64,000 nt of DNA from JAEINY01 sp942490535. Lineage in GTDB: Bacteria; Bacteroidota; Bacteroidia; Bacteroidales; Marinilabiliaceae. The stretch is taken from the NCBI GenBank assembly GCA_942490535.1, contig CALNXQ010000005.1, positions 1,860,001-1,924,000 of the forward strand, given 5' to 3'. Every line of letters starts with the position of its first letter. The stretch's first letter is position 1. Shown here piece by piece: positions 18,296-25,996 of this stretch. Under the pieces are notes generated by a model, which had not been told where the DNA came from, did not search any database, and saw nothing but the letters and a program-made list of their open reading frames with translations. The position numbers and the translations under genes were made by a program.

Positions 18296-19015
18296 ATGGC
18301 AAATAACTATTTTCAATTTAAACAATTTAAGATATTTCAGGACAAGGCAGCGATGAAGGTTGGTACTGATGGAGTTCTTCTAGGTGCATGGGTTGATTTG
18401 TCTGAAGTTCGCAATGTTCTTGATGTTGGCACAGGAACGGGAATTATTGCACTAATGATGGCTCAGCGGCATGTTAGTGCCAATATAACGGCCATTGATA
18501 TAGATAGTGAGGCTTATGTGCAGGCGACAGAGAATTTTTTAATTTCTCCATGGAACGGGAGGCTTACTGCCTTTAATCAATCCATTCAATCCTTTGGTCA
18601 AAACCGGGAGGGACTCTATGACTTAGTAGTATGTAATCCACCTTTTTTTCAGAATTCCTTTAAATCTGCTAATTCTAGTCGTAATCTTGCCCGTCATACA
18701 GATTCTCTTTCAGCTGATGAGTTAATTTGTAAAGCATTCCTTCTCAGTTCTGAAAATGCACGATTAGCAGTAGTTGTACCTGAGGAGCAAGCAGAACAAT
18801 TTATTGAACTTTGCCATAAAAATTTTTATAACCTCGTTCGTTCTTTATGCGTTAAACCCAATATGACTAAACCTGCTAAACGCAGGCTGTTGGAATTTAA
18901 AAAGCATTTTAGGGGTGATTCTCAAGAAAAGGAAATTTTTATTGAGACAACGGCAAGGCATTTTTATTCTAATGAATACAAAGAATTGACAAAAGAATTT
19001 TACTTGGCCTTTTAA
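18296..19015 (+). CDS. trmN6: tRNA1(Val) adenine-37 N6-methyltransferase
   Basis: 239-aa class I SAM-dependent methyltransferase of the TrmN6/YfiC family. Motif I VLDVGTGTGIIALMMAQR, acidic motif II AIDIDSEA, and the N6-adenine catalytic motif NPPFF (about 119-123) are present. It modifies A37 of the valine tRNA that reads GUN codons; four such genes lie at 4.7-5.1 kb of this window. It starts 3 bases after the TIGR02757 gene and ends the operon. Confidence 0.88.
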   Translation: MANNYFQFKQFKIFQDKAAMKVGTDGVLLGAWVDLSEVRNVLDVGTGTGIIALMMAQRHVSANITAIDIDSEAYVQATENFLISPWNGRLTAFNQSIQSFGQNREGLYDLVVCNPPFFQNSFKSANSSRNLARHTDSLSADELICKAFLLSSENARLAVVVPEEQAEQFIELCHKNFYNLVRSLCVKPNMTKPAKRRLLEFKKHFRGDSQEKEIFIETTARHFYSNEYKELTKEFYLAF

Positions 19016-19073
19016 TTACTGTCGGTTACAACGTTTGTTAGTTTAGAAATTTAATCTTACTTTTAAATTAGAA

Positions 19074-19658
19074 ATGCTGTTAGGGATGAAAAGGAAACGT
19101 TATTTGGACGCTGAGCTGTTAGAAGGAATTTACAATAGAGATAGTCGTGTTGTTAAGCATATTATGGATTTGGTATGGCAACCTGTTAAAGAATATGTGT
19201 TGGCAAACAGCGGAGATAAGCAGGAAGCGATGAATCTTATACAAGAGGGGATTCTTTCGATATACTCACGGCAAGAAAAGCCTCAATTATCTTGTAGTTT
19301 TACTACCTATTTTTACTCCATTTGTAAGAATATGTGGTTGAACGAACTTCGAAGAAAGAAAAAAGTGAGTGAAGTGGTGATGGAATTTGATAGTATGATT
19401 CAAGAGAATGAAATTGCTGAAAAACAATTGTATGAGAAAAGAAGGCAATTATATCTTCGATATTTCAGTCAAGTTGGGAAAGTCTGTCAGGATGTATTAC
19501 GCTTAATGTCCAAGGGATTTTCAAATGAAGACATTACAGTTGAGTTGGCTTTTAGTTCTGTTCAGTATACAAAAAACAGAAAGTCAACCTGTAATAAGCG
19601 TTTAATTGAGTTGATTAAAAATGACCCTGAATATAAAGAATTGAAGTATGGATTATAA
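19074..19658 (+). CDS. Sigma-70 family RNA polymerase sigma factor
   Basis: 194 aa, ECF-sized. Region 2 features are recognisable (QEAMNLIQEGILSIYSR, then SFTTYFYSICKNMWLNELRRKKK), and a C-terminal region 4-like helix-turn-helix is SKGFSNEDITVELAFSSVQYTKNRKSTC. It overlaps by 11 bases a gene for a one-pass membrane protein with a cytoplasmic N-terminal domain, as sigma/anti-sigma pairs do. The start at 19074 or the ATG at 19086 (MKRKRY) are both possible. Together with the CHAT protease gene it forms a recurrent Bacteroidota gene trio; this last point is from recollection, not from a search. Confidence 0.82.
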   Translation: MLLGMKRKRYLDAELLEGIYNRDSRVVKHIMDLVWQPVKEYVLANSGDKQEAMNLIQEGILSIYSRQEKPQLSCSFTTYFYSICKNMWLNELRRKKKVSEVVMEFDSMIQENEIAEKQLYEKRRQLYLRYFSQVGKVCQDVLRLMSKGFSNEDITVELAFSSVQYTKNRKSTCNKRLIELIKNDPEYKELKYGL

Positions 19659-20382
19659 TGATAAAATATTAGGACTTTTTTCAGGAGATTTAAAATCTCA
19701 AGAAAGAAGGGAATTAAACTTAGCGTGTGCTAGTGATTCAGAACTTCAGGAAGATCTTAAGCTTCAACAGGAACTGTTATTTACTATTAGAGATGGTGAA
19801 GATGACATCGTTGATTTTAGAAGTCAGCTAAAAGGCATTGGTGCTGATTTTCTTGAAGAAGAGGAACGACCTCGGCGACTTCTTCCTGCTTATTGGGCTG
19901 CTGCTGCTTCGATTATCATTATTATTGGATTAGTCAGTTATTTAGGGCTTTTTTCTAATGATTATTATACTGGTGATTATGCTTTCTCTAAATATTATGA
20001 ACCTTTTGGAGCTTCAATGACGGTTCGTGGTGAAGGACGTTCCTCTCAATTAGAAACTGCAATTGCTTATTATCAGGAAGGTAAGTTGTCTGAGTCGTTG
20101 CAGATCTTTGAAAAACTCAAATCAGATAATATAGAGTTAGCCAGTTTCTTTTCAGGTCTTTGCTACCTTGAATTGGGAATGATTGATAAGGCTGCTGATG
20201 AGTTGATAAGTGTAAAAAAAGAGGCTGTTTTTTATGCAGAACACATAGAATGGTATTTAGCCCTTTGCTATCTCAAGCAGGAACAATTGTTGAAAGCTAA
20301 AACCTTACTTAGCGAAGTGGCTGAAAGTAACAATCAGTATTCTGAAAATGCTAAAGCTATTTTAGATAAGATGAAAAGTTAA
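19648..20382 (+). CDS. One-pass membrane TPR protein, probable anti-sigma factor
   Basis: 244 aa. An acidic cytoplasmic N-terminal part (1-75) resembles the helical bundle of anti-sigma factors; a single membrane helix (about 80-101, WAAAASIIIIIGLVSYLGLF) follows; the C-terminal part (about 125-244) has TPR-like helix pairs (AIAYYQEGKLSESLQIFEKL and similar), placed in the periplasm. Translationally coupled to the sigma factor (11-base overlap). Its stop overlaps that of the convergent CHAT gene by 4 bases. Role as membrane anchor and sensor of the sigma factor is inference. Confidence 0.7.
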   Translation: MDYNDKILGLFSGDLKSQERRELNLACASDSELQEDLKLQQELLFTIRDGEDDIVDFRSQLKGIGADFLEEEERPRRLLPAYWAAAASIIIIIGLVSYLGLFSNDYYTGDYAFSKYYEPFGASMTVRGEGRSSQLETAIAYYQEGKLSESLQIFEKLKSDNIELASFFSGLCYLELGMIDKAADELISVKKEAVFYAEHIEWYLALCYLKQEQLLKAKTLLSEVAESNNQYSENAKAILDKMKS

Positions 20383-23300
20383 TTTCGTTTATTTTTTAGA
20401 TAGTAGCTACTTAATATAATTACAAAAATTAAAAATGTCGTGAGGCTGATCAGTAAGCCGCACGGCATTTTTTGTTTTAATGCAGAAGTGTCACCGCTCA
20501 ATACGTAATTTGCCCAGTAAAAAGGGTGCGACCGAATAGCATCACTGGATCGAATGTAATTGAGTTTGGCATTTTGCAAAGCATGATCTTTTGCAAAGTC
20601 ATCTTTTAAGCTATTATAAAATAACTTGGTTAATTCAGAGCCGGAAACGTCATTGACTGGCCATAGAGTCATTAACTGACTTTTTGCCCCTGAAAACATA
20701 AACGCCCGGGCTATACTAATCAGACCTTCACCATTTTTTTTCCGACCATTACCGGTATTGCAGGAGCTTAAGACGACCATTGGTGACTGTATGCTGTAAT
20801 TGTAAAGTTCATAAGCTCTTAGTATATCGCTGGAGTCATTGCGAGAAGCGAAAACTAACTGAGAGTTGAGTGGTTGGGAATCGTCAATGAGCGAATGCAT
20901 TGCCAGATGCAAAATATTGTTTTCTTCCAAATTAGCTATAAAATTTGCTTTGGAAGCCTCGTTGTCTAAAAAAAGTTGAGAATGAAATAGTTTGCTGATA
21001 TACTTTACTTCTGACTTGGCTGCATTGAGTGGTAGAAGCTTATTGTTGATGTTGCGTTTGATTGATAGTAATGTTGAATCGTGTAACTGTTGGTTACCAG
21101 AATATTTGGGAGCAAATGCCAGTACTTTATTAAAAGTTAGAGTTTTGGCATGATGGTCAGGTAATAATGCTGCATTATATGCATATGAAATCGCATTTTG
21201 TCGAATTAACCATGGAAAATTTTTGAATAGCGGTTTTTCGGAAATGGGATTTTGCGTTAATAAAACTTCAAATGGAAGGTAGGCTAAATCGGAATGTGGT
21301 ACAATGATCAAATCTTTGTTCTTGATGATAGAAGATATATTACCCAATAAAACAGAATAGAGGTGATGGGCGGATTGTGTAAATTTCGTGATTTGATTCT
21401 GACTCGGATTGCCGATAAATGGTGTGGATACCTCTCTGGTCACACATTTTAAATCATTGTAAAAGGTACTGTCTAGCTTTTGGTTGAAGTATAAAAACTG
21501 ATCAGGAGTAAATATATATTGATATAGTATGTTATTTGTCAGGTAGTAGTCAATTAGTATTTGGTTTTTGCCAAGATTATTTTGAAGTACTTTGCTGGAA
21601 ATGTGTTGGGGTGCGTATTTTAATTGAAAGTATTTCGGGTAATGGTTTTGTATGTGCTGATTGATGCTGTCAAATTTCTGCATATATAAATCTACATAAC
21701 CATTCAAGTGATTGAGAATGCTGGTATCGGGTTGGGCTTGGCGGCTCTCTGTTTCAAATTCATTTTGGTAGAATTTAAGTTTGCCTTTAATGTTATTTTC
21801 CTCCCGGATGGTCTGTTCTGGAATGCCGGCTCGGATTTTCCATTTTCGGTCATTGACGCCAAGCAGTAGGGAATAAGCTTTGCCTTTTTGTGAGTAGGCA
21901 AACGCTTTTTCAAGATAGCCATCTCCAGGAAGCTCCTTATTAAGTGCCGTAGAAATTTCCATACCCAGTTGGGTGTAATCAAAATAGCTATCTCCTGTGG
22001 CCATTTGGTCCCGATCAAAATGCAATCCCGAACGTACCTGGTCAATGAGTAAATCAGCTTGTTGAAGATGGTCGTAAGCCTTTTGTAGTTTCTCCAGTGC
22101 TCTGGTTTGTAAGTATTGAGCATGCAATGTTCGGGTATAATTGAGGTTGATACGTTTAAATAGACGTTTAATGTCCGATTGAATTTGAGAATGGAGTATG
22201 TAACCATACTTTGCATTCATTTCAGTATATATAGTACTTAATAATTGCTCTGCTTTTTCAAAATCTCCAAGTTTAAAATGGCAATTGCACATGTCATTGG
22301 CGTTGTCCCAATATTCATAACGGCCATATATTTTTTCATTTTTAATTACTTTGTCAATGGATTTAAAGTGTTCAAGGGCTTTATGAAAATTTCCTAATTG
22401 GTAGTAGGTCCAAGCTAGTTTGTTTAAAAAGCTTTTGTCTGGAGTAGTTTTTAATGGCGCAAATAAATTAGCGTAGTTAATAGCAGAGTCTAGGTAATTA
22501 TATGACTGCTCTTTTTGCCCTGCATTTGCAAGTATCTTTGCTGTGTTAGTGTAATAATAATGAGTTTTGTTGTCTGCCTTAATTTTGCTCTCTTCTATGG
22601 CAAGCTTAGAATGGATTATACTTAATTCAATTTGATCATTTTTTTCGTAAATTCTAGCAATTTTAGATTGAATATCAGGTCTATAGTTTTCGTAATTAGT
22701 AGTTTTATTAATTAATGAAAGAGATTTGTTGAAATAGTTTAACGCTTTTTGTTGCTGTCCTTCAAAGAATGATTTTTCGCCTTGTTTTAAATAATAAAAT
22801 CCAAAGTCATTTTTAAATTTTGGTTGTTGGGACATATAAAAAATCTCAAGTTTTTGGGAAAGGTATATATAGGATTGTTGATCTTCAGTTTTTCCGTAGT
22901 GATCTAGAAGTATAGAATACAGAAAGCTGTTGTGGTTGTTTATTTCATGATTAAAAGGATATGAAAGAATTTCTTTATACAATAATTCTGCTTCTTCAAA
23001 CTTTTTGAGATTAAAACTTAGAATTTGAATTATTGACGCAGCTGAAACGTTAAAATCTATAAAATTTCCTCTTTCATTTAATTGTGATTCTTCTATATCA
23101 TATGATAGTTTAAAAAAACTAAGAGCCTTGAGATAGTTATTCTCCATTTTATAACAAATTCCTAAATTGTGAAATGTTTTAGCTAGAATGCTATCAGGAA
23201 TGTTATCAATAGTCTTTTTATTAATGAGATTGGTAAATATTCGCTTCGATGTTTGCGAGTTGTTGAAATTTAAATGAAATGTGGCTTCATAAAAATCTAA

Positions 23301-23594
23301 GTAGTATTTTGGGATGTTTGATTTGCCATTATTCTTCAGGTTGTTGATAAAGTGAATTGCTTCTAAATACATGCCTTCATATGCGTAAGCTTTTATTACA
23401 TATGAAAAGAGGGTTATTGACTTTTTTTGTGAAAGGCTATGAATTGATTTTATGTCAAATACATCTGTAATTTTCTTATATTCATTATCTGAGTACAGCT
23501 GAGATATTTTGTCGAAAAGATTAGAACTATTTTCACCTGTCAGTTGGAAGGTAAATATGCTTATTATAAGGGTTATAGATGCATATTTTTTCAT
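20379..23594 (-). CDS. Exported TPR-CHAT domain protein (caspase-like peptidase)
   Basis: 1071 aa. Signal peptide at the N-terminus (MKKYASITLIISIFTFQLTG), a large alpha-helical TPR array (about 30-560), a CHAT domain (about 690-1040) and a C-terminal membrane helix (about 1046-1065) with a basic tail. The caspase-type dyad is intact: His900 in LHLAMHS and Cys945 in LSSCNTG, followed by GEGLISIARAFMFSGAK. The peptidase would be tethered to the inner membrane, facing the periplasm. Convergent with the sigma/TPR genes, which suggests a pathway in which TPR surfaces and proteolysis control the sigma factor; substrate unknown. Confidence 0.88.
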   Translation of the reverse strand: MKKYASITLIISIFTFQLTGENSSNLFDKISQLYSDNEYKKITDVFDIKSIHSLSQKKSITLFSYVIKAYAYEGMYLEAIHFINNLKNNGKSNIPKYYLDFYEATFHLNFNNSQTSKRIFTNLINKKTIDNIPDSILAKTFHNLGICYKMENNYLKALSFFKLSYDIEESQLNERGNFIDFNVSAASIIQILSFNLKKFEEAELLYKEILSYPFNHEINNHNSFLYSILLDHYGKTEDQQSYIYLSQKLEIFYMSQQPKFKNDFGFYYLKQGEKSFFEGQQQKALNYFNKSLSLINKTTNYENYRPDIQSKIARIYEKNDQIELSIIHSKLAIEESKIKADNKTHYYYTNTAKILANAGQKEQSYNYLDSAINYANLFAPLKTTPDKSFLNKLAWTYYQLGNFHKALEHFKSIDKVIKNEKIYGRYEYWDNANDMCNCHFKLGDFEKAEQLLSTIYTEMNAKYGYILHSQIQSDIKRLFKRINLNYTRTLHAQYLQTRALEKLQKAYDHLQQADLLIDQVRSGLHFDRDQMATGDSYFDYTQLGMEISTALNKELPGDGYLEKAFAYSQKGKAYSLLLGVNDRKWKIRAGIPEQTIREENNIKGKLKFYQNEFETESRQAQPDTSILNHLNGYVDLYMQKFDSINQHIQNHYPKYFQLKYAPQHISSKVLQNNLGKNQILIDYYLTNNILYQYIFTPDQFLYFNQKLDSTFYNDLKCVTREVSTPFIGNPSQNQITKFTQSAHHLYSVLLGNISSIIKNKDLIIVPHSDLAYLPFEVLLTQNPISEKPLFKNFPWLIRQNAISYAYNAALLPDHHAKTLTFNKVLAFAPKYSGNQQLHDSTLLSIKRNINNKLLPLNAAKSEVKYISKLFHSQLFLDNEASKANFIANLEENNILHLAMHSLIDDSQPLNSQLVFASRNDSSDILRAYELYNYSIQSPMVVLSSCNTGNGRKKNGEGLISIARAFMFSGAKSQLMTLWPVNDVSGSELTKLFYNSLKDDFAKDHALQNAKLNYIRSSDAIRSHPFYWANYVLSGDTSALKQKMPCGLLISLTTFLIFVIILSSYYLKNKRN

Positions 23595-23688
23595 TGGTGT
23601 GCAAAAAGTGAAAAAAAAAGTGAAAAAAAAGTGTTACGATTTCGTGATTTTGCAATTAACAGGTGTAAACCAGAAATTAATAAGGGCC

Positions 23689-23820
23689 ATGAAAACGAAA
23701 CAAATCAATTCAAAACGAGGACAATTTAAGAAGTTTACAGCAAAAGAGCATACTTTTCTGAAGAAGATTATAGGGGGAGAGGAAGATGATCAAGTTTGCA
23801 GAGAGAAAATTAAATGGTAA
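23689..23820 (+). CDS. Small ORF with double-glycine leader-like sequence
   Basis: 43-aa ORF. Residues 1-30 are basic and end in FLKKIIGG, with Leu at -7 and Ile at -4 before Gly-Gly, the spacing seen in leaders cut by C39 peptidases. The remaining 13 residues (EEDDQVCREKIKW) are mostly charged with one Cys. A C39-peptidase exporter is encoded 2.3 kb downstream on the same strand. The ORF is divergent from the CHAT gene (94 bases between starts). No ribosome site or promoter is convincing, and short ORFs arise by chance, so this is a candidate only. Confidence 0.35.
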   Translation: MKTKQINSKRGQFKKFTAKEHTFLKKIIGGEEDDQVCREKIKW

Positions 23821-23913
23821 TGGCTGTTGTGTGATCTAATTTTGTATTTGGTCAGAAAACATATTTTCCCGATTACTAATACCGATCTGAACGCAGGTCA
23901 AAGCTTGGTGAGA

Positions 23914-23963
23914 AGAAGATGATGGGGCTACTATAAGAACTTCGATACGTCTCCTCGTCTTCT
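23914..23963 (+). other. Long imperfect hairpin upstream of the first mini-HTH gene
   Basis: AGAAGATGA (23914-23922) pairs with TCGTCTTCT (23955-23963), 9 bp with one G-U, and pairing can continue inward over a mismatch through GGGG/CTCC. TTCTTTATTC follows. It could terminate the small-ORF transcript or structure the leader of the next gene. Confidence 0.4.
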
Positions 23964-23992
23964 TTCTTTATTCATTCTCAAAATAATGTATT

Positions 23993-24265
23993 TTGTCTAT
24001 AAAAGAGATTAATCGTACAATTGAGTGGATTGATCAGGAAATACGGGATCAACAAACCGGGACGCCTGATCAGCTGGCTGGCAAGCTAAAAATGTCAGTC
24101 CGGTTATTGTATTATTATCTGGACATGATGAAGTTGCTAGGTGCGCCAATTGAGTATTCTCAGGCCACAAATAGCTTCATTTATTTGCGTAGTGGGTATT
24201 TCTACAAGGGCTATAAATGGATTGAGGATGATGAGAAAGTATGCGAATCAAGTAAGAATAATTAG
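23993..24265 (+). CDS. Mini helix-turn-helix protein, copy 1
   Basis: 90 aa. Residues 22-58 (GTPDQLAGKLKMSVRLLYYY and onward to LGAPIEYS) look like the winged HTH that heads DeoR/WYL-type regulators, and the C-terminal part ends in an aromatic-rich GYFYKGYKW. There is no ATG before the conserved region: an in-frame stop at 23984 limits the start to ATT or, better, TTG at 23993. A near-identical paralogue lies 217 bases downstream with the same TTG context. Probably a small DNA-binding regulator of the C39 exporter island. No ligand domain. Confidence 0.75.
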   Translation: MSIKEINRTIEWIDQEIRDQQTGTPDQLAGKLKMSVRLLYYYLDMMKLLGAPIEYSQATNSFIYLRSGYFYKGYKWIEDDEKVCESSKNN

Positions 24266-24275
24266 TTGCGTTTAC

Positions 24276-24305
24276 AGTGATAAAACTTGAGTGTTTTTTA
24301 TCACT
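24276..24305 (+). other. Perfect hairpin after mini-HTH copy 1
   Basis: 10-bp stem AGTGATAAAA/TTTTATCACT with a 10-base loop, beginning 11 bases after the stop. No U tract follows, so it may be an RNA-stability element or weak terminator. Confidence 0.5.
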
Positions 24306-24400
24306 AGATGTCTGTAATTAAATGCGGAATGAAAACGTTAGCCTATAAAAATCTCGAATAGCTTGAATAGGTTTTTGATTTTGCATAAATTTATTACAAG

Positions 24401-24435
24401 AAAAAGAGTTCGGTAGTTTTTCTATCCTCTTTTTT
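24401..24435 (+). terminator. Terminator between the mini-HTH genes
   Basis: AAAAAGAG/CTCTTTTT stem with a loop that can fold further, and the 3' arm merges into a T run. It lies 47 bases before the second mini-HTH gene, which would therefore need its own promoter or read-through. Confidence 0.6.
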
Positions 24436-24481
24436 GAAGGTGTAGTTTTATATACTTAGTATTCATTTAAAACAGTATATT

Positions 24482-24751
24482 TTGTCTTCAAAAGAGATTA
24501 ATCGTACCATCGAATGGATCGATCAGGAGATCCGGGACCGGCAAACTGGCACCCCAAATCAGTTGGCTGGTAAGTTGAAGATGTCTGTCCGGTTATTGTA
24601 CTATTACCTGGATATGATGAAATTATTAGGTGCCCCCATTGATTATTCTCAAGGAGCTCAAACTTTTATTTATCTCCAAAGTGGTCATTTCCATCAAGGC
24701 TATAGATGGGTAGCTAGCAATCAGAAAGTAGTAGACCGATCGGAAGAATGA
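24482..24751 (+). CDS. Mini helix-turn-helix protein, copy 2
   Basis: 89 aa, paralogue of the preceding gene: most of the first 60 residues are identical, and the tail (FIYLQSGHFHQGYRWV) keeps the aromatic pattern. Many codons differ only synonymously (for example ACA/ACC, ATT/ATC, GAG/GAA within residues 9-12), so the protein is under selection. As in copy 1, the only reasonable start is TTG at 24482; the bases ATTTTGTCT around it are the same in both. It precedes the HlyD gene by 78 bases. Function as local regulator is inferred. Confidence 0.75.
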   Translation: MSSKEINRTIEWIDQEIRDRQTGTPNQLAGKLKMSVRLLYYYLDMMKLLGAPIDYSQGAQTFIYLQSGHFHQGYRWVASNQKVVDRSEE

Positions 24752-24829
24752 ACGCCAAATGTCTATCAAAGTTCTAATCTTTATTATTTACATTTTTTTT
24801 GTTAGATTCGACATTGTTTAATACAGCCT

Positions 24830-25996
24830 ATGTCGCAATCTGAATTTGAAGAAGGTCTATTCTCCTCACATCGATATAAATCTTATTCTGCCAACTATTA
24901 CCGTGGAGCCGTTTTGTATTGGGTGATTCTTATTGTTTTTTTTATTTCGATTGGTTCATTACCCCTTCTTTCGGTTGATGTCACCATTCAAAGTATGGGT
25001 GTCATAAAGACCTTAAATCAGGTGAGTCCCATTCATTCGCCTGTTACTGCACAAATTAAATCTATCTCTTTCCAGGAGAATAGTCTGGTTAATGAAGGTG
25101 ATACGCTGGTGTGGTTAAATCGATCCGGTATTGATCATGAGTTATTAAACCTTGAACAACAACTCATAAAGTACGAGACTTTTCTATCTGATCTTAGTAT
25201 ACTTTTATCTTCTCCAAATATAAGTGAGGGTATTGTGTCTTCGTTGTACCAAAAGCAGTGGGCTGATTTCAGGAGTGATCAGAATCAGAAGAAAAGGAAG
25301 CTGGAAAAATTCAAAACAGACTACCAACGGTCGCTTCGCTTGTATCGGGAAGGGGTGATTCCCAATGTGGATTTTCTGGAAGACTCCTTTCGATTACAAA
25401 ATGCCATTGATGATTTAGAAATCTCTAAAACAGGTCAGTTAGCCAAGTGGGAAAACGATCTGAAGGATTACTCACTGTCGATTAATATATTAAGTGCTCA
25501 GCGTGAGAATCTGTTACAACAGCGAAATAAGCATTTTATAATTGCCCCGTTTGCTGGTGTTATTTTGAATTTTAACGGCAAAGGAGTAGGCAGTTTTATG
25601 CAGGAGAATGAGTTGATAGCTCATTTATCACCACGTGAAGAATTGCTTGCTGAGTGTTATGTGTTACCATCGGATATTGGGTTGATACATGATGGCATGG
25701 CTGTTCAGTTTCAAGTGGCAGCCTTCCCATATAATGAATGGGGACTGGCCTCTGGAAAAGTGGTGAATATTGCCGGGGATGTTGTTGAACGTGATGGTGA
25801 GTGGTATTACAAGGTGCGTTGCCAATTGGATCAAAAGTACCTGATGTTAAAAAATGGCGTTACCGGATCCTTTAAAAAAGGAATGAATTTTACCGGACGT
25901 TTTATTGTCACTAAGCGGACCTTGTATCATTTACTGTTTGATAATGTGGATGATTGGTTGAATCCAAAGATTGTACAAAAAGAAAAGGACGAATGA
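24830..25996 (+). CDS. HlyD-type membrane fusion protein of a peptide exporter
   Basis: 388 aa. Cytoplasmic N-terminus, one membrane helix (about 28-50), a lipoyl/barrel-sandwich half (PIHSPVTAQIKSISF), a coiled-coil hairpin (about 100-225) and the second half (HFIIAPFAGVILNFNGKGVG). This is the adaptor layout of type I secretion and bacteriocin export, joining an inner-membrane ABC exporter to an outer-membrane channel. The stop overlaps the start of the C39 ABC gene (ATGA), so the two are translationally coupled. A TolC-like partner is not in the window. Confidence 0.87.
   Translation: MSQSEFEEGLFSSHRYKSYSANYYRGAVLYWVILIVFFISIGSLPLLSVDVTIQSMGVIKTLNQVSPIHSPVTAQIKSISFQENSLVNEGDTLVWLNRSGIDHELLNLEQQLIKYETFLSDLSILLSSPNISEGIVSSLYQKQWADFRSDQNQKKRKLEKFKTDYQRSLRLYREGVIPNVDFLEDSFRLQNAIDDLEISKTGQLAKWENDLKDYSLSINILSAQRENLLQQRNKHFIIAPFAGVILNFNGKGVGSFMQENELIAHLSPREELLAECYVLPSDIGLIHDGMAVQFQVAAFPYNEWGLASGKVVNIAGDVVERDGEWYYKVRCQLDQKYLMLKNGVTGSFKKGMNFTGRFIVTKRTLYHLLFDNVDDWLNPKIVQKEKDE

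Noticed and set aside
24308..24361. 17-aa mini-ORF with one Cys between the mini-HTH genes
   Set aside because: Too short, no leader-like features, probably chance.
24759..24821. 20-aa hydrophobic mini-ORF just before hlyD
   Set aside because: Single hydrophobic stretch in an AT-rich gap, no leader motif or conservation evidence.
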